In this document: positions 41,599 through 51,049 of the stretch, in pieces
Numbering within the stretch: position 1 is the stretch's first letter
Layout of the letters: the number at the start of each line of letters is the position of its first letter
NCBI GenBank assembly: GCA_910576205.1
Contig: CAJTHL010000005.1
Coordinates: forward strand, 152,072 to 216,071
Length of the DNA stretch: 64,000 nucleotides
Origin: Clostridia bacterium
GTDB taxonomy: Bacteria > Bacillota > Clostridia > Lachnospirales > Lachnospiraceae
Direction: 5' to 3'
Notes under the pieces: generated by a model
What the model was told of the DNA's origin: nothing
Database searches by the model: none
The model's input: the letters and a program-made list of their open reading frames with translations, nothing else
Program-made: the position numbers and the translations under genes

Positions 41599-42762
41599 TT
41601 AAGCGTCCCCTCTCTCCTTTATCGGAAGCGTCACCGTAAATACCGTCCGCTCACGGCTGCTTGTCACCCAGATGGCGCCTCCGTGGGCCTCCACAATCTC
41701 CCTGGCGATGGCAAGCCCCAGGCCGGAGCCGCCGGTTCTGGAGGAGCGGGAGGTGTCCAGGCGGTAAAATTTCTCGAAAATGGTCTGAAGCTTCTGCTCC
41801 GGAATGGGGTCTCCCTGGTTGGTGCAGGATACCACCACGCAGTCTGGCCCGCCGCTTCCAGCCTCGCTTATGGTATCCGCCCCGGGGAAATCCTTTTTCC
41901 AAAGGCCTGTCCTTAAAATCCCCTCCCGGGAAGAGCCCCTCTCCCTGTGGGCCTCCACCCGGATTTCCGTCCCCTCGTAGCTGTAGGCCACGGCATTTTT
42001 AAGAACATTGTTAAACACACGGGCCAGCTTATCCTCGTCTCCCCAGTAGGTGAGGTCCTCCTCTGTCTCCACCACAATCCGCTTTTGGTCCGGCTCCACC
42101 ATGGGGAAAAATTCCTCCGCCATCTGCTCCAGCAGCAAAGACAAATGTACCGTACCCTTGTTCAACACGATTTTCTGTAAATTAAAGCGGGTAATATCAA
42201 AGAATTCGTAGATAAGCTGCTCCAGGCGGAAAGCCTTGTCCAGAGCCACCCGGGTATACTTCTCCCTCTGGGGAGCCGGGATATCCGGCGTCTCGTCCAG
42301 CAGGCTTAAATATCCGATTACCGAGGCCAGAGGCGTCTTAAGATCATGGGCCAGATAGGTAATCAAGTCATTTTTCTGCTGTGCCTCCGCCTGAAGAAGC
42401 CCCTCATGGCGCTGATTATCCGCCTTCACCCGCAAAAGCTCCTGCCCCAGCTTCCGCTTCTGGCTCCTGGACGCTACCGTAGCCGCCAGCCAGCCAGAGA
42501 AAACCAGCAAAAACACCAGCAAAAAGAAAATGACGATAAGAAACGTCTTCAGCTCCGGCCAGTAAGGCTCATAGTAAACCACAGGGTTTCCGTTTACCCA
42601 GTCCGTGCGCTCATGCATAAAGAGCCGGTAAATGGAGTCGCAGACAACCCGGTTGAAATAATTGTCGAAAACTTCTACTATTGCAACACAAAATCCAAAG
42701 GTGGCGAAAATCACCACCCCAAGGACAACCACATGCTTTACCGTTTTTACCACTCTATCCAT
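41599..42762 (-). CDS. vanS: Sensor histidine kinase, VanS-type
   Basis: Membrane sensor kinase (387 aa). There are two transmembrane helices (about 10-32 and 72-96) with a short extracellular loop containing the WVNGNPVVYYEPYWPE segment. Then come the H-box YLAHDLKTPLASVIGYL (His139), N-box VFNNVLKNAVAYS and G-box GGSGLGLAIAREIVEAHGG. A low-complexity insertion lies between N and G boxes. It overlaps vanR by 8 bp. The VanG-type ligase operon downstream and the VanR-type partner support assignment as VanS; the ligand is unproven. Confidence 0.85.
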   Translation of the reverse strand: MDRVVKTVKHVVVLGVVIFATFGFCVAIVEVFDNYFNRVVCDSIYRLFMHERTDWVNGNPVVYYEPYWPELKTFLIVIFFLLVFLLVFSGWLAATVASRSQKRKLGQELLRVKADNQRHEGLLQAEAQQKNDLITYLAHDLKTPLASVIGYLSLLDETPDIPAPQREKYTRVALDKAFRLEQLIYEFFDITRFNLQKIVLNKGTVHLSLLLEQMAEEFFPMVEPDQKRIVVETEEDLTYWGDEDKLARVFNNVLKNAVAYSYEGTEIRVEAHRERGSSREGILRTGLWKKDFPGADTISEAGSGGPDCVVVSCTNQGDPIPEQKLQTIFEKFYRLDTSRSSRTGGSGLGLAIAREIVEAHGGAIWVTSSRERTVFTVTLPIKERGDA

Positions 42763-43462
42763 TGATCTTATACCCCACTCCCCAGACCGTACGGATATAC
42801 CTGGGATGCTCCGTGGAATCCTTCATCTTTTCCCGCAGATGCCGGATATGCACCATAATGGTATTGTTGTTGCTGCTGAAATACTTTTCCCCCCAGACCC
42901 GGCGGAACAATTCGTCCGAGGACACCACCTGCCCCTTCTCCGCACACAGCACCCAGAGAATCTCAAATTCCGTGGGCGTAAGAGACAACGGGCGCTCATT
43001 GAGCCAGCACTCGTGGGTGCTGCGGTTCATGCGGATCCCCGACACCACCAGGCAGTTTTCATCCTCCTTTTCATCCGCCGGATTCATGTTATATTTTGTT
43101 GCCCTGCGAAGCTGGGCCTTTACCCTGGCCACCAGCTCCAGGGGCCGGAAAGGCTTGGTGATATAATCGTCCGCCCCCAGGGTAAGCCCCGTGATCTTGT
43201 CGATCTCCTCTTCTTTGGCCGTCAGCATGAGAATGGGAAAATGATGGCGCTCCCGGATTTTCCTGCAAATCACAAAACCGTCCACATCAGGCAGCATCAC
43301 GTCCAGAATAGCCAGATCCAGATTTTCCCGCTCCACACAGGAAAGAGCCTCCTGTCCGGTATAAAACTTAAATACCGTAAAGCCCTCGTTGCTCAGATAG
43401 ACCTCCACCAGGTCCGCAATCGCCTTTTCGTCGTCCACTACCAGAATATTTCCAGAAGCCAT
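42755..43462 (-). CDS. vanR: Response regulator, VanR-type (OmpR family)
   Basis: A 235-residue OmpR-family activator. The receiver domain has Asp10-Asp11 and the phosphoacceptor Asp54 (LAILDVMLPDVDGF), with Lys in YITKPFRPLELVARV. The winged-helix effector contains LTPTEFEILWVLC and NNTIMVHIRHLREKM. The N-terminal half is nearly that of VanR of the A/B/D/E/G group (VVDDEKAIADLVEVYL, LTLGADDYITKPF). It probably activates the vanG promoter. AGGAGGAG precedes the ATG; a structured leader lies upstream. Confidence 0.88.
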   Translation of the reverse strand: MASGNILVVDDEKAIADLVEVYLSNEGFTVFKFYTGQEALSCVERENLDLAILDVMLPDVDGFVICRKIRERHHFPILMLTAKEEEIDKITGLTLGADDYITKPFRPLELVARVKAQLRRATKYNMNPADEKEDENCLVVSGIRMNRSTHECWLNERPLSLTPTEFEILWVLCAEKGQVVSSDELFRRVWGEKYFSSNNNTIMVHIRHLREKMKDSTEHPRYIRTVWGVGYKING

Positions 43463-43490
43463 TTGTCTCTCCTCCTATTTGAAGCCGCTG

Positions 43491-43607
43491 CGCGACGGCA
43501 CTAAAGGGCAAAGACCCTTCAGCACACCTGGTCTTAGAGAAACTTTCATCCGGAAAAGCTCCCATGAAAGTTCCTCTCGTGCGCCTTCGCGACTTTCTCT
43601 GCCGTCA
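43491..43607 (-). ncRNA. Structured leader upstream of vanR (three-way-junction-like)
   Basis: On the minus strand an outer stem GACGGCA / TGCCGTC (43606-43600 and 43500-43494) encloses two hairpins. One is AACTTTCAT / ATGAAAGTT with a 14-nt loop, extended by flanking GAGAG / CTCT. The other is AAGGG / CCCTT with a 6-nt loop. A further GAAAGT upstream could pair with ACTTTC instead, giving mutually exclusive folds. No known RNA family is recognised; it may be only a degenerate palindromic repeat. Confidence 0.4.
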
Positions 43608-44216
43608 CCGGATTTCCCTCATGATATTCTCGTAATACTGCTCCAGAAAATCCTCCGCAATATGCAGGTTGTCCTCCGTGCGGGTAAGGTATCCGTTCTC
43701 GTCCAGAAACCCCTCCTGGGGATCAAAGAAAATAACCCCTTCCGTCTCCTGGCAGAATTCCTCCAGAAGCCTGTTGTATTCCGCCACATTTTTAACGCTT
43801 AAGACTGGTTTGTGCTGTAGCAGGGGTTCCCCCACGGGAAATACCTTCTGTACATAGAGGGGCGCGTCGTAGAGCTCCCTGATATGGATAATCAAGGCCT
43901 TTTGATCCTCAATCTGGATGGCTCCCTCCTCCATCTCCGCCAGGCTGTTGATGCCTGCCATCAGCACCACCTTGTCCGGCTCCATATCCGGAAACTCCCA
44001 CTTGTTCTCGTCCAGCTGCCTGGCTGTAATGCCCGGCACCGCGTAGATCAGCACGTTTCCCGTACTGTAGCCTGCGGACTCCAGCCTGGCCGCGTAGGAA
44101 TCGCCGATAAAGAGATAGATCCCGTCTGTCTGCCTTTGGCGGACAAACAAAAAGAGAGCCACAGCCAGAGCTACGCCGACACATGCCAGGATCAGACGCC
44201 GTTTTTTGCTGCTCAA
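43605..44216 (-). CDS. Membrane-anchored SGNH/GDSL-like hydrolase
   Basis: A 203-residue protein with a single N-terminal signal-anchor (ILACVGVALAVALFLFV) and an extracellular SGNH-type hydrolase fold: Ser in FIGDSYAARL, Asn in MAGINSLAEME and Asp/His in TEDNLHIAEDF. Such enzymes deacetylate or de-esterify glycans or lipids; the substrate is unknown. The TTG start at 44216 overlaps the stop of the threonine deaminase gene by 4 bp, so it is translationally coupled to it. vanR follows 142 bp downstream. Confidence 0.72.
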   Translation of the reverse strand: MSSKKRRLILACVGVALAVALFLFVRQRQTDGIYLFIGDSYAARLESAGYSTGNVLIYAVPGITARQLDENKWEFPDMEPDKVVLMAGINSLAEMEEGAIQIEDQKALIIHIRELYDAPLYVQKVFPVGEPLLQHKPVLSVKNVAEYNRLLEEFCQETEGVIFFDPQEGFLDENGYLTRTEDNLHIAEDFLEQYYENIMREIR

Positions 44217-45427
44217 ACCATCACCCCGATAAGCCTGGGCCGGTATCCCTGGGCGTTCAGGGTATCCACAATATTCTTCTTGTGCTCCGTGCCAAAGGCC
44301 TCGATGGTAATCTTAAGCTCCACGGCCGTGTTGCGGTTGGTGCTGACAAACTGGTTGTGGTCAAGCTTGATTACATTTCCCTGAAGCTGGGCGATAAGCT
44401 CCGCCACCCGGGCCAGCTCGCCGGGCTTGTCCGGAAGCAGCACGGACACAGTGAAAATACGGTCTCTCTGGATAAGGCCAAGCTGCACCACAGAGGACAT
44501 GGTGATAATATCCATATTTCCGCCGCTTAAGATACAGACGATTTTCTTTCCCTTTACCTTCATATGCTTAAGGGCCGCCACCGTGAGAAGTCCCGAGTTC
44601 TCCACAATCATTTTATGATTTTCCACCATATCCAGAAACGCCACAATCAGCTCGTCGTCCGGCACGGTAATCACATCGTCCAGATTTTTCTGCAAATAGG
44701 GGAAAATCCTGCTCCCCGGGGTCTTTACCGCCGTGCCGTCCGCAATGGTATTGGCGGAAGGAAGCGTGGTCACCTCCCCCTTCTTTAAGGATTCCTGCAG
44801 GCAGTTTGCCCCTGCGGGCTCCACGCCTATAACCTTAATGTTGGGATTCAGCATTTTTGCCAGGGTGGAAACGCCGGTACACAGGCCGCCGCCCCCCACA
44901 GGCACCAGAATATAGTCCACCAGGGGAAGCTCCTTCACAATCTCCATGGCAATGGTGCCCTGGCCCGTAGCCACAGCCAGATCGTCAAAGGGATGGATAA
45001 AGGTGTAGCCGTGCTCCTTTGCCAGCTGATAGGCGTGTTCACAGGCCTCATCATACACATCCCCCCACAGCACCACCTCCGCGCCGTAGCTCTTGGTGCG
45101 ATTTACCTTGATAAGGGGCGTGGTGGTGGGCATGACGATCACCGCCCTGCACCCGTAGGCCTTGGCCGCGTAGGCCACTCCCTGGGCATGGTTTCCGGCC
45201 GAGGCCGTGATAAGGCCCTTGTCCCGCTCCTCCTGGCTTAAGGTACTGATCTTATAGTAAGCGCCACGGATTTTGTAGGCCCCTGTCACCTGCATATTTT
45301 CCGGCTTCAGATAAATCCGGTTTCCGGTCTGCTCGCTGAAATAATCACTGTAAGTCAGTTTTGTCTGGATGGCCGCCCTTGTGACGATCTCCGACGCCTC
45401 CTCAAATTTCTCCAATGTCAACATCAC
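44213..45427 (-). CDS. ilvA: Threonine ammonia-lyase
   Basis: PLP-dependent threonine/serine deaminase (404 aa) forming 2-oxobutyrate. The PLP Lys motif is YKIRGAYYKI, with the ASAGNHAQGVAYAAK phosphate loop and VPVGGGGLCTGVS glycine loop. About 70 C-terminal residues (DRIFTVSVLLPDKPGELARV onwards) form an ACT domain, as in the single-ACT TdcB/IlvA1 type, suggesting allosteric control. GAGGAG abuts the tandem start codons, so ATG 45427 and the TTG 6 nt later are both possible. It lies 15 bp after ftsY. Confidence 0.94.
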   Translation of the reverse strand: MMLTLEKFEEASEIVTRAAIQTKLTYSDYFSEQTGNRIYLKPENMQVTGAYKIRGAYYKISTLSQEERDKGLITASAGNHAQGVAYAAKAYGCRAVIVMPTTTPLIKVNRTKSYGAEVVLWGDVYDEACEHAYQLAKEHGYTFIHPFDDLAVATGQGTIAMEIVKELPLVDYILVPVGGGGLCTGVSTLAKMLNPNIKVIGVEPAGANCLQESLKKGEVTTLPSANTIADGTAVKTPGSRIFPYLQKNLDDVITVPDDELIVAFLDMVENHKMIVENSGLLTVAALKHMKVKGKKIVCILSGGNMDIITMSSVVQLGLIQRDRIFTVSVLLPDKPGELARVAELIAQLQGNVIKLDHNQFVSTNRNTAVELKITIEAFGTEHKKNIVDTLNAQGYRPRLIGVMV

Positions 45428-45442
45428 ATCATCTCCTCATTT

Positions 45443-46375
45443 TTATTTATCCTGTAAAAACAGAGCGTTCACAAACTCGTCCGCGTCAAATTTCTGTAAA
45501 TCGTCGATGCTCTCACCCACGCCGATATATTTTACCGGGATTCCCAGCTCCGCCTGGATAGCCACGGCAATGCCCCCCTTGGCCGTACCGTCAAGCTTGG
45601 TGAGGATAATGCCTGTGATATCCGCCACCTCCCGGAATTGCCTGGCCTGGGCCAGGGCGTTCTGACCCGTAGTGCCGTCCAGCACTACCAGGGTTTCCCG
45701 AAACGCCTCCGGGTACTCCTTGTCGATAATCCTGTTGATTTTGCGAAGCTCCTCCATAAGATTTTTCTTGTTGTGGAGGCGTCCCGCCGTATCGCACAGC
45801 AGCACGTCCGCATGGCGGGCTTTGGCTGCGCACACGGCGTCATACACCACAGATGCCGGGTCCGCCCCGTCCGCCCCGCCGATAATATCCACATGGGCCC
45901 GGCGGGCCCACTCCGCAAGCTGCTCTCCGGCCGCTGCCCGGAAGGTGTCCGCCGCCGCCAGAATCACCTTTCTCCCCTGGTCTTTAAGCTTCCCGGCCAG
46001 CTTCCCCACCGAGGTGGTCTTGCCGACGCCGTTGACGCCGATGACCAGGACCACGGAGGTCTCCTGCTCGAAGCGGTAGGCCACGTCCTCCACCCGCATC
46101 TGCTCCTTGATGCTGGAAATCAGAAGTTCCTTGCACTCCCTGGGATCCTTGATACGCTGCTCCTTCACCTTTGCCTTCAGATCCTCAATAATGCCGGTGG
46201 TGGCGTTGATGCCGATATCCCCCATCACCAGGGTCTCCTCGATCTCGTCATAGAAATCGTCGTCGATATCCGAATAGCCGCTGAAAATATTGTCGATGCC
46301 GGCTACAATGTTATCTCTTGTCTTGGCAAGGCCGGAAACAAGCCGCCCGAAAAAGCCTTTTTTCTCTTCTCCCAT
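45443..46375 (-). CDS. ftsY: SRP receptor FtsY
   Basis: Membrane-associated GTPase (310 aa) that receives Ffh-ribosome complexes. The NG domain is intact: VIGVNGVGKTTSVGKLA, DTAGRLHNKKNLM and TKLDGTAKGG. There is only a short N-terminal segment (GEEKKGFFGRLVSGLAKTRDN) instead of the long acidic A domain, as in most Firmicutes. ATG 46375 follows AGGAGG; a longer frame overlaps the smc end. It is the standard smc-ftsY arrangement. Confidence 0.96.
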   Translation of the reverse strand: MGEEKKGFFGRLVSGLAKTRDNIVAGIDNIFSGYSDIDDDFYDEIEETLVMGDIGINATTGIIEDLKAKVKEQRIKDPRECKELLISSIKEQMRVEDVAYRFEQETSVVLVIGVNGVGKTTSVGKLAGKLKDQGRKVILAAADTFRAAAGEQLAEWARRAHVDIIGGADGADPASVVYDAVCAAKARHADVLLCDTAGRLHNKKNLMEELRKINRIIDKEYPEAFRETLVVLDGTTGQNALAQARQFREVADITGIILTKLDGTAKGGIAVAIQAELGIPVKYIGVGESIDDLQKFDADEFVNALFLQDK

Positions 46376-46430
46376 GAACACCCCTCCTGTTTTTATGTTT
46401 CCCCGCCTGCCCTTCCGGACAGACGCCGGT

Positions 46431-49400
46431 TTATGCGTCCAGCTCCTCCGCAATGAGGTTTACGGAAACCAGTGCGGAAACGCCCTTCTCCTGCATGGTA
46501 ATGCCGTACAGCCGGTCGGCCGCCTCCATGGTTCCCTTCCTATGTGTTATAATAATAAACTGTGTATTCTTTGTCAACTTATGTAGGTATTTTGAGAACC
46601 TGCCCACGTTGGAATCGTCCAGGGCCGCCTCAATCTCATCCAGCAGACAGAAAGGGGACGGTTTCAGATTCTGAATGGCAAACAGAAGGGCTATGGCTGT
46701 CAGCGCCTTCTCCCCGCCGGAGAGCTGCATCATGTTCTGAAGCTTCTTTCCCGGGGGCTGGGCGATAATGCGGATGCCCGCCTCCAGAAGATCCTCCTCC
46801 CCGTTGATCTCAAGGGAGGCCTTGCCGCCTCCGAAGAGCTCCTTGAAAGCCTTGTCAAACTCCGCCCGGATACTGGCAAACTGCTCCTCAAACTGCCTGC
46901 GCATGCCGGCGTCCAGCTCCGCGATAATGCCTTCAAGGGTCTCCTCCGCCTTTACCAGGTCGTTTCTCTGGGCGTCCATAAAGGTATACCGCTCAGACAC
47001 CTGCTTGAAATCCTCAATGGCGTTTACGTTTACATCCCCAAGCCTGCGGATTTCCTCCTTCAAGGCAGAAATCTGCTTTTTCAGCGCCGGAAGCCCCTCC
47101 GCGTCCTCCCCCTTAAGGGACAGGGCCGCGTTGTAGGTGAGCTCATACTCCTCCCACATGTAATTCATCTGGTTTTCGGAGAGCTCTTCCAGCTTTTCTT
47201 TCTGGCCGCTCAGGCGGAACAATTCCTTATCCAGGGCATTTTTCCTGTCGGAGAGCTCCTCCCGCCTGGTGAAAAAGGATTTCTGGCTGGCGAGGAATTC
47301 CTCTCTCTGCCTGGAAAGCCTCTGTACGTTTTCCTCCAGCTCCCTGATATATGTCTGGTTCTGGGCATGGTTCCCGGAAAGGGCCTGGATTTCCGCCTCC
47401 TTTGCCTCCATCTCCCGCCGGCCTTCCTCCGCTCCCTGGCCTAAGCTTTTCTCCTCCTCCAGAAGGCGGGCCATATCCCGGGAAATCCGGCTCATATGCT
47501 CTTCCACAAAGGTAAGCTTCTGACGGAGGGCGGATACCTCCACATGGACGGCCTCGGTCACGCCCGTAAGCTCTGCCTCCTGCTCCCGAAGCCCCGCAAG
47601 CTGCTCCTGGCTTTTGGCTACGGCCTCGCCCTCCTGTTCCTCCTGCTGCCGGGAGAGGGTCAGCTCCTGCCGGATCTGTCTCTGGCTTCCCCGTATCTCC
47701 TCCACCTGCCGCTCCATCTCCTGGACTTCCCTGTTAAGGCCGGCAAAATCCTCCTTAAGGCTCTCCATCCGGGCTCTGGCCTGTTCCCGGTTCATGCGGG
47801 CCGTGTTCTGCTCAAGATACGCTTCCTGCAGGCGGTCCGACAGCTCCTGAAGCTCCTTGCGCAGGACATCTCTCTCCTCACGGGACTTAAGAATCCGCTC
47901 CTGGGTCTCTGTGAGATCTTTTTCTAACAGGCGGATGTTTTCTTCCAGCTCCGTAAGCTCCCGCCGCCTTCCCAGAAGGTTGCTGGTATTTTTAAAGGCG
48001 CCTCCTGTCATGGAACCCCCCGGGCTTAGATACTCTCCCTCCAGGGTTACGATGTGGAGGGAATGGCCGTATTTCCGGGCGATGGCCACAGCCGACTCGA
48101 TGGTGTCCGCCACCACCACTCTTCCCAGCAGATACTGGACGACTCCCGCAAACTTTTTTTCCGCCCTTACCAGGTCGCTGGCAAGGCCCAGCACGCCTCT
48201 TTCCGCCAGGGCCTCCCTTCTGGAAAAGCCGCTGCGGCTGCTCATGCTGGTCAGAGGCAGAAAGGTGGCCCTCCCGTATTTATTCTTCTTTAAGAAGGCG
48301 ATCATGGACTTGGCCGTCTCCTCCGTATCCGTCACAATATTCTGAATGCTTCCCCGAAGGGCCGTCTCAATGGCCGTCTCGTATTTCTTCTCCGCCTGGA
48401 TAATGTCTGCCACAACCCCCAGTATTCCCGGGTTTGCGCCTCTTTGCTCCATCACCTTGCGGATGCTGTTTCCATAGCCCTCGTAGCGCTCGGTCATGTT
48501 TTTGAGGGCGTCCAGCCGGGAGGTCTCCCTGTGGTAGGCGGCCTGTCCCACCTCCAGCTCCCTGCTGTATTTCTGGAGACCGGACCGCAGGCCTTCGTTT
48601 CGCCTCTCCTTCTCCTCCTTCTCCCCGGACAGCTTCGCAATCTCCCCGCCGGCTCTGTCGTATTCCTTCTGAAACAAAGCGAACTGGCCTGTGGCCTCGG
48701 CCTCCTGGCTTTTTGCCTCCAGAAGCCGCTGGTTGATCTGGGCCTTTCGGATCTGAATCTGCTCCTGCATGGTGTCATAGCGCTGAAGCTTTCCCTTTGT
48801 GGAGGCCCGCTCATTTAATATGCCAATAATCTGATTTTTTCCATTTTCAATGCAGGTATTCAGCTCCTCAATTCTTAAGCGTACTTCTTTAAGCCTCTCC
48901 TCCGCCTCCAGAGCCCGCTTTGCAACCTCTGTGCCCTGGGCCTCAAGGGTTTCTTTCTCCTGTTCCCTCTGCTCCTGTTCCCGCTTTTTTTCCGCTCTGT
49001 CTCTGGAAATATTTTCCATTCTATCCTGGAGATGGACATCGTTTGCCTCTATGGAATGAATCTGCTCCTTTAAAAGCTCCATGCGGCTCTCCATGGAGGA
49101 ACCCTTAAGCCCTGCCTGGGTGTGGGCCTCCCTGACGGTTTCCAGCTCCCCGTCCAGAGCTTCTATGCGCTCCTCCGCCTTCTCATACTCCACCCGGGTA
49201 TCCTCATACCGCTTTGTGGTATCCTGGAAATCCGCCTGGACGATTTTCTCCTTCTCCGCAAGCTCCCCAAGCTGCTTCTGGATGCGTTCTACCTCCAGAA
49301 TAAATACCTGCACGTCGCAGGCCTTTAACGCCTCTTTTTTCTGTAAATATTTCCGTGCCGTCTCAGACTGCCGCTCTAAGGGGCCTAACTGTTTTTCCAG

Positions 49401-49991
49401 CTCCGCCAGAATATCGTTGATGCGGACAATGTTCTGCTGCTCATCCTCCAGCTTCTTCTGGGCCGTTTTTTTCCGGCGCTTGAATTTCACGATTCCCGTG
49501 GCCTCATCAAAGAGCTCCCGGGATTCCTCCGGCCGGGAGCTTAAGATCCGGTCGATCTGCCCCTGCCCGATAATGGAATACCCCTCTTTTCCGATTCCCG
49601 TATCGTAAAACAGCTCGTTGACGTCCTTAAGGCGGCAAACGTTTCCATTGATAAGGTATTCGCTCTCCCCGGAACGGTAAATCCGCCGGGCCACGGTCAC
49701 CTCCTGGTAATCCACCGCCAGGCTGTGGTCGGAATTGTCCAGGGTAATGGCCACGTAGGCGTAGCTTAGGGGCTTGCGGTTCTCCGTGCCGGAAAAAATC
49801 ACGTCCTGCATGGTGCCGCCTCTGAGCTGTTTTACCCTCTGTTCCCCAAGCACCCAGCGCACGGCGTCAGCCACATTGCTTTTTCCGCTGCCGTTTGGGC
49901 CCACAATGCCGGTAATTCCATTGTGGAAATCAAATACAATTTTATTGGCAAAGGATTTAAATCCCTGTACCTCTATATTCTTTAAATACAT
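46431..49991 (-). CDS. smc: Chromosome segregation ATPase SMC
   Basis: Full-length condensin ATPase (1186 aa). It has an N-terminal head with Walker A GPNGSGKSN (32-40), a first coiled coil (about 170-500), hinge (about 510-660, with LGVVADIIQAEKKYETAIETAL and SPGGSMTGGAF), second coiled coil (about 670-1000), and a C-terminal head with signature LSGGEKALTAIAL and Walker B CLLDEIEAALDD. It starts 3 bp after the rnc stop. Confidence 0.97.
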   Translation of the reverse strand: MYLKNIEVQGFKSFANKIVFDFHNGITGIVGPNGSGKSNVADAVRWVLGEQRVKQLRGGTMQDVIFSGTENRKPLSYAYVAITLDNSDHSLAVDYQEVTVARRIYRSGESEYLINGNVCRLKDVNELFYDTGIGKEGYSIIGQGQIDRILSSRPEESRELFDEATGIVKFKRRKKTAQKKLEDEQQNIVRINDILAELEKQLGPLERQSETARKYLQKKEALKACDVQVFILEVERIQKQLGELAEKEKIVQADFQDTTKRYEDTRVEYEKAEERIEALDGELETVREAHTQAGLKGSSMESRMELLKEQIHSIEANDVHLQDRMENISRDRAEKKREQEQREQEKETLEAQGTEVAKRALEAEERLKEVRLRIEELNTCIENGKNQIIGILNERASTKGKLQRYDTMQEQIQIRKAQINQRLLEAKSQEAEATGQFALFQKEYDRAGGEIAKLSGEKEEKERRNEGLRSGLQKYSRELEVGQAAYHRETSRLDALKNMTERYEGYGNSIRKVMEQRGANPGILGVVADIIQAEKKYETAIETALRGSIQNIVTDTEETAKSMIAFLKKNKYGRATFLPLTSMSSRSGFSRREALAERGVLGLASDLVRAEKKFAGVVQYLLGRVVVADTIESAVAIARKYGHSLHIVTLEGEYLSPGGSMTGGAFKNTSNLLGRRRELTELEENIRLLEKDLTETQERILKSREERDVLRKELQELSDRLQEAYLEQNTARMNREQARARMESLKEDFAGLNREVQEMERQVEEIRGSQRQIRQELTLSRQQEEQEGEAVAKSQEQLAGLREQEAELTGVTEAVHVEVSALRQKLTFVEEHMSRISRDMARLLEEEKSLGQGAEEGRREMEAKEAEIQALSGNHAQNQTYIRELEENVQRLSRQREEFLASQKSFFTRREELSDRKNALDKELFRLSGQKEKLEELSENQMNYMWEEYELTYNAALSLKGEDAEGLPALKKQISALKEEIRRLGDVNVNAIEDFKQVSERYTFMDAQRNDLVKAEETLEGIIAELDAGMRRQFEEQFASIRAEFDKAFKELFGGGKASLEINGEEDLLEAGIRIIAQPPGKKLQNMMQLSGGEKALTAIALLFAIQNLKPSPFCLLDEIEAALDDSNVGRFSKYLHKLTKNTQFIIITHRKGTMEAADRLYGITMQEKGVSALVSVNLIAEELDA

Positions 49992-49994
49992 GCC

Positions 49995-50723
49995 TCACTC
50001 CGCTTCTGTTTTTTTCCTGCCGGCCTTCTTCCCGCCCGGCCTCCCGGCTTTTTCCAGGCGCAGAATAGCCTGGTAAGCCGCCTCCTGCTCCGCCGCCTTC
50101 TTTGTGCGGCCCGAGCCGTTTCCAAGCAGGGTGTCCTCCATCCTGACACACACCGTAAAGCTCTTGTTGTGGTCCGGCCCCTCCTCCTTTATCAGCTCAT
50201 AGTGAACCTCTTTTCCGTAGGCCCCCTGAATCTTTTCCTGCAGGATAGTCTTGCTATCGTAAAAGAGCTGCTTGTGTTCTATATCGTTGAGAATAAAGCG
50301 GTACACAAACTCTTTCGCACTAGCAAAACCACCATCCAGATAGATGGCTCCAATCAGCGCCTCCATGGCGTCTGATGTGATGGAGGGACGCTGTCTTCCC
50401 CCGGTGAGCTCCTCCCCCTTGCCAAGCCGCAGGTAATTTCCAAGTCCCAGCTCCCTGGCGCACAAAGCCAGAGTCTGCTCACACACAATGCTTGCCCGCA
50501 TGCGGGTAGCCTCCCCCTCCGGCATCTCCGGGTAGGTGTGATACAGGTATTCGCTGGTCGCCAGCTCCAGCACCGCGTCCCCCAGAAATTCCAGCCGTTC
50601 GTTGTTTTCCAGCCTGTCCATATGGCGCTCATTGGCATAGGAGCTGTGGCGCAGGGCCTGCTCCAGGTACTGGCCTTTTTCGAAGCGATAGCCGATTTTT
50701 TCCTCCAAAGAATTTATTTTCAT
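49995..50723 (-). CDS. rnc: Ribonuclease III
   Basis: Double-strand-specific endonuclease (242 aa) for rRNA and mRNA processing. The catalytic signature is ERLEFLGDAVLELATSEYLY, with the second acidic site DAMEALIGAIYLDGG, followed by a C-terminal dsRNA-binding domain. A basic C-terminal tail (RPGGKKAGRKKTEAE) is extra. GAGAGAGG precedes the ATG. It lies between acpP and smc, as in many Firmicutes. Confidence 0.96.
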   Translation of the reverse strand: MKINSLEEKIGYRFEKGQYLEQALRHSSYANERHMDRLENNERLEFLGDAVLELATSEYLYHTYPEMPEGEATRMRASIVCEQTLALCARELGLGNYLRLGKGEELTGGRQRPSITSDAMEALIGAIYLDGGFASAKEFVYRFILNDIEHKQLFYDSKTILQEKIQGAYGKEVHYELIKEEGPDHNKSFTVCVRMEDTLLGNGSGRTKKAAEQEAAYQAILRLEKAGRPGGKKAGRKKTEAE

Positions 50724-50777
50724 AAATTTCCTCTCTCATACAAAAGCCGCTTTAGGCAGCCTTTTTTCCGGTATACA

Positions 50778-50802
50778 GAAAAGCCCCAAACCGGGGCTTT
50801 TC
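50778..50802 (-). terminator. Terminator after acpP
   Basis: GAAAAGCCCC / GGGGCTTTTC stem with a 5-nt loop, 13 bp after the acpP stop. The T-tract is part of the stem, so it probably attenuates rather than stops transcription into rnc. Confidence 0.75.
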
Positions 50803-50814
50803 CGAAATTGTCTG

Positions 50815-51045
50815 TTATCCGATAGCACTCTTGATCTGCTCCACCGCATCACCTACAGATACGATTTTCTCCGCATCCTCCTGGTCGATCTCAATATCAA
50901 ATTCATCCTCGATCCCCGTAATGATCTGGAATACGTCAAGAGAATCCGCCCCAAGGTCGTCCACAAAGGTGGTTGCCATACTGATCTCATCCGCATCAAC
51001 ATTGAGTACTTCCACTATAATGTCACGTAATTTTTCAAATTCCAT
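50815..51045 (-). CDS. acpP: Acyl carrier protein
   Basis: A 76-residue ACP; the phosphopantetheine Ser lies in LGADSLDVFQII. Highly acidic, standard length, with AAGGA upstream. It lies 4 bp after plsX. It carries acyl chains for fatty acid and phospholipid synthesis. Confidence 0.96.
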   Translation of the reverse strand: MEFEKLRDIIVEVLNVDADEISMATTFVDDLGADSLDVFQIITGIEDEFDIEIDQEDAEKIVSVGDAVEQIKSAIG

Positions 51046-51049
51046 TTGT

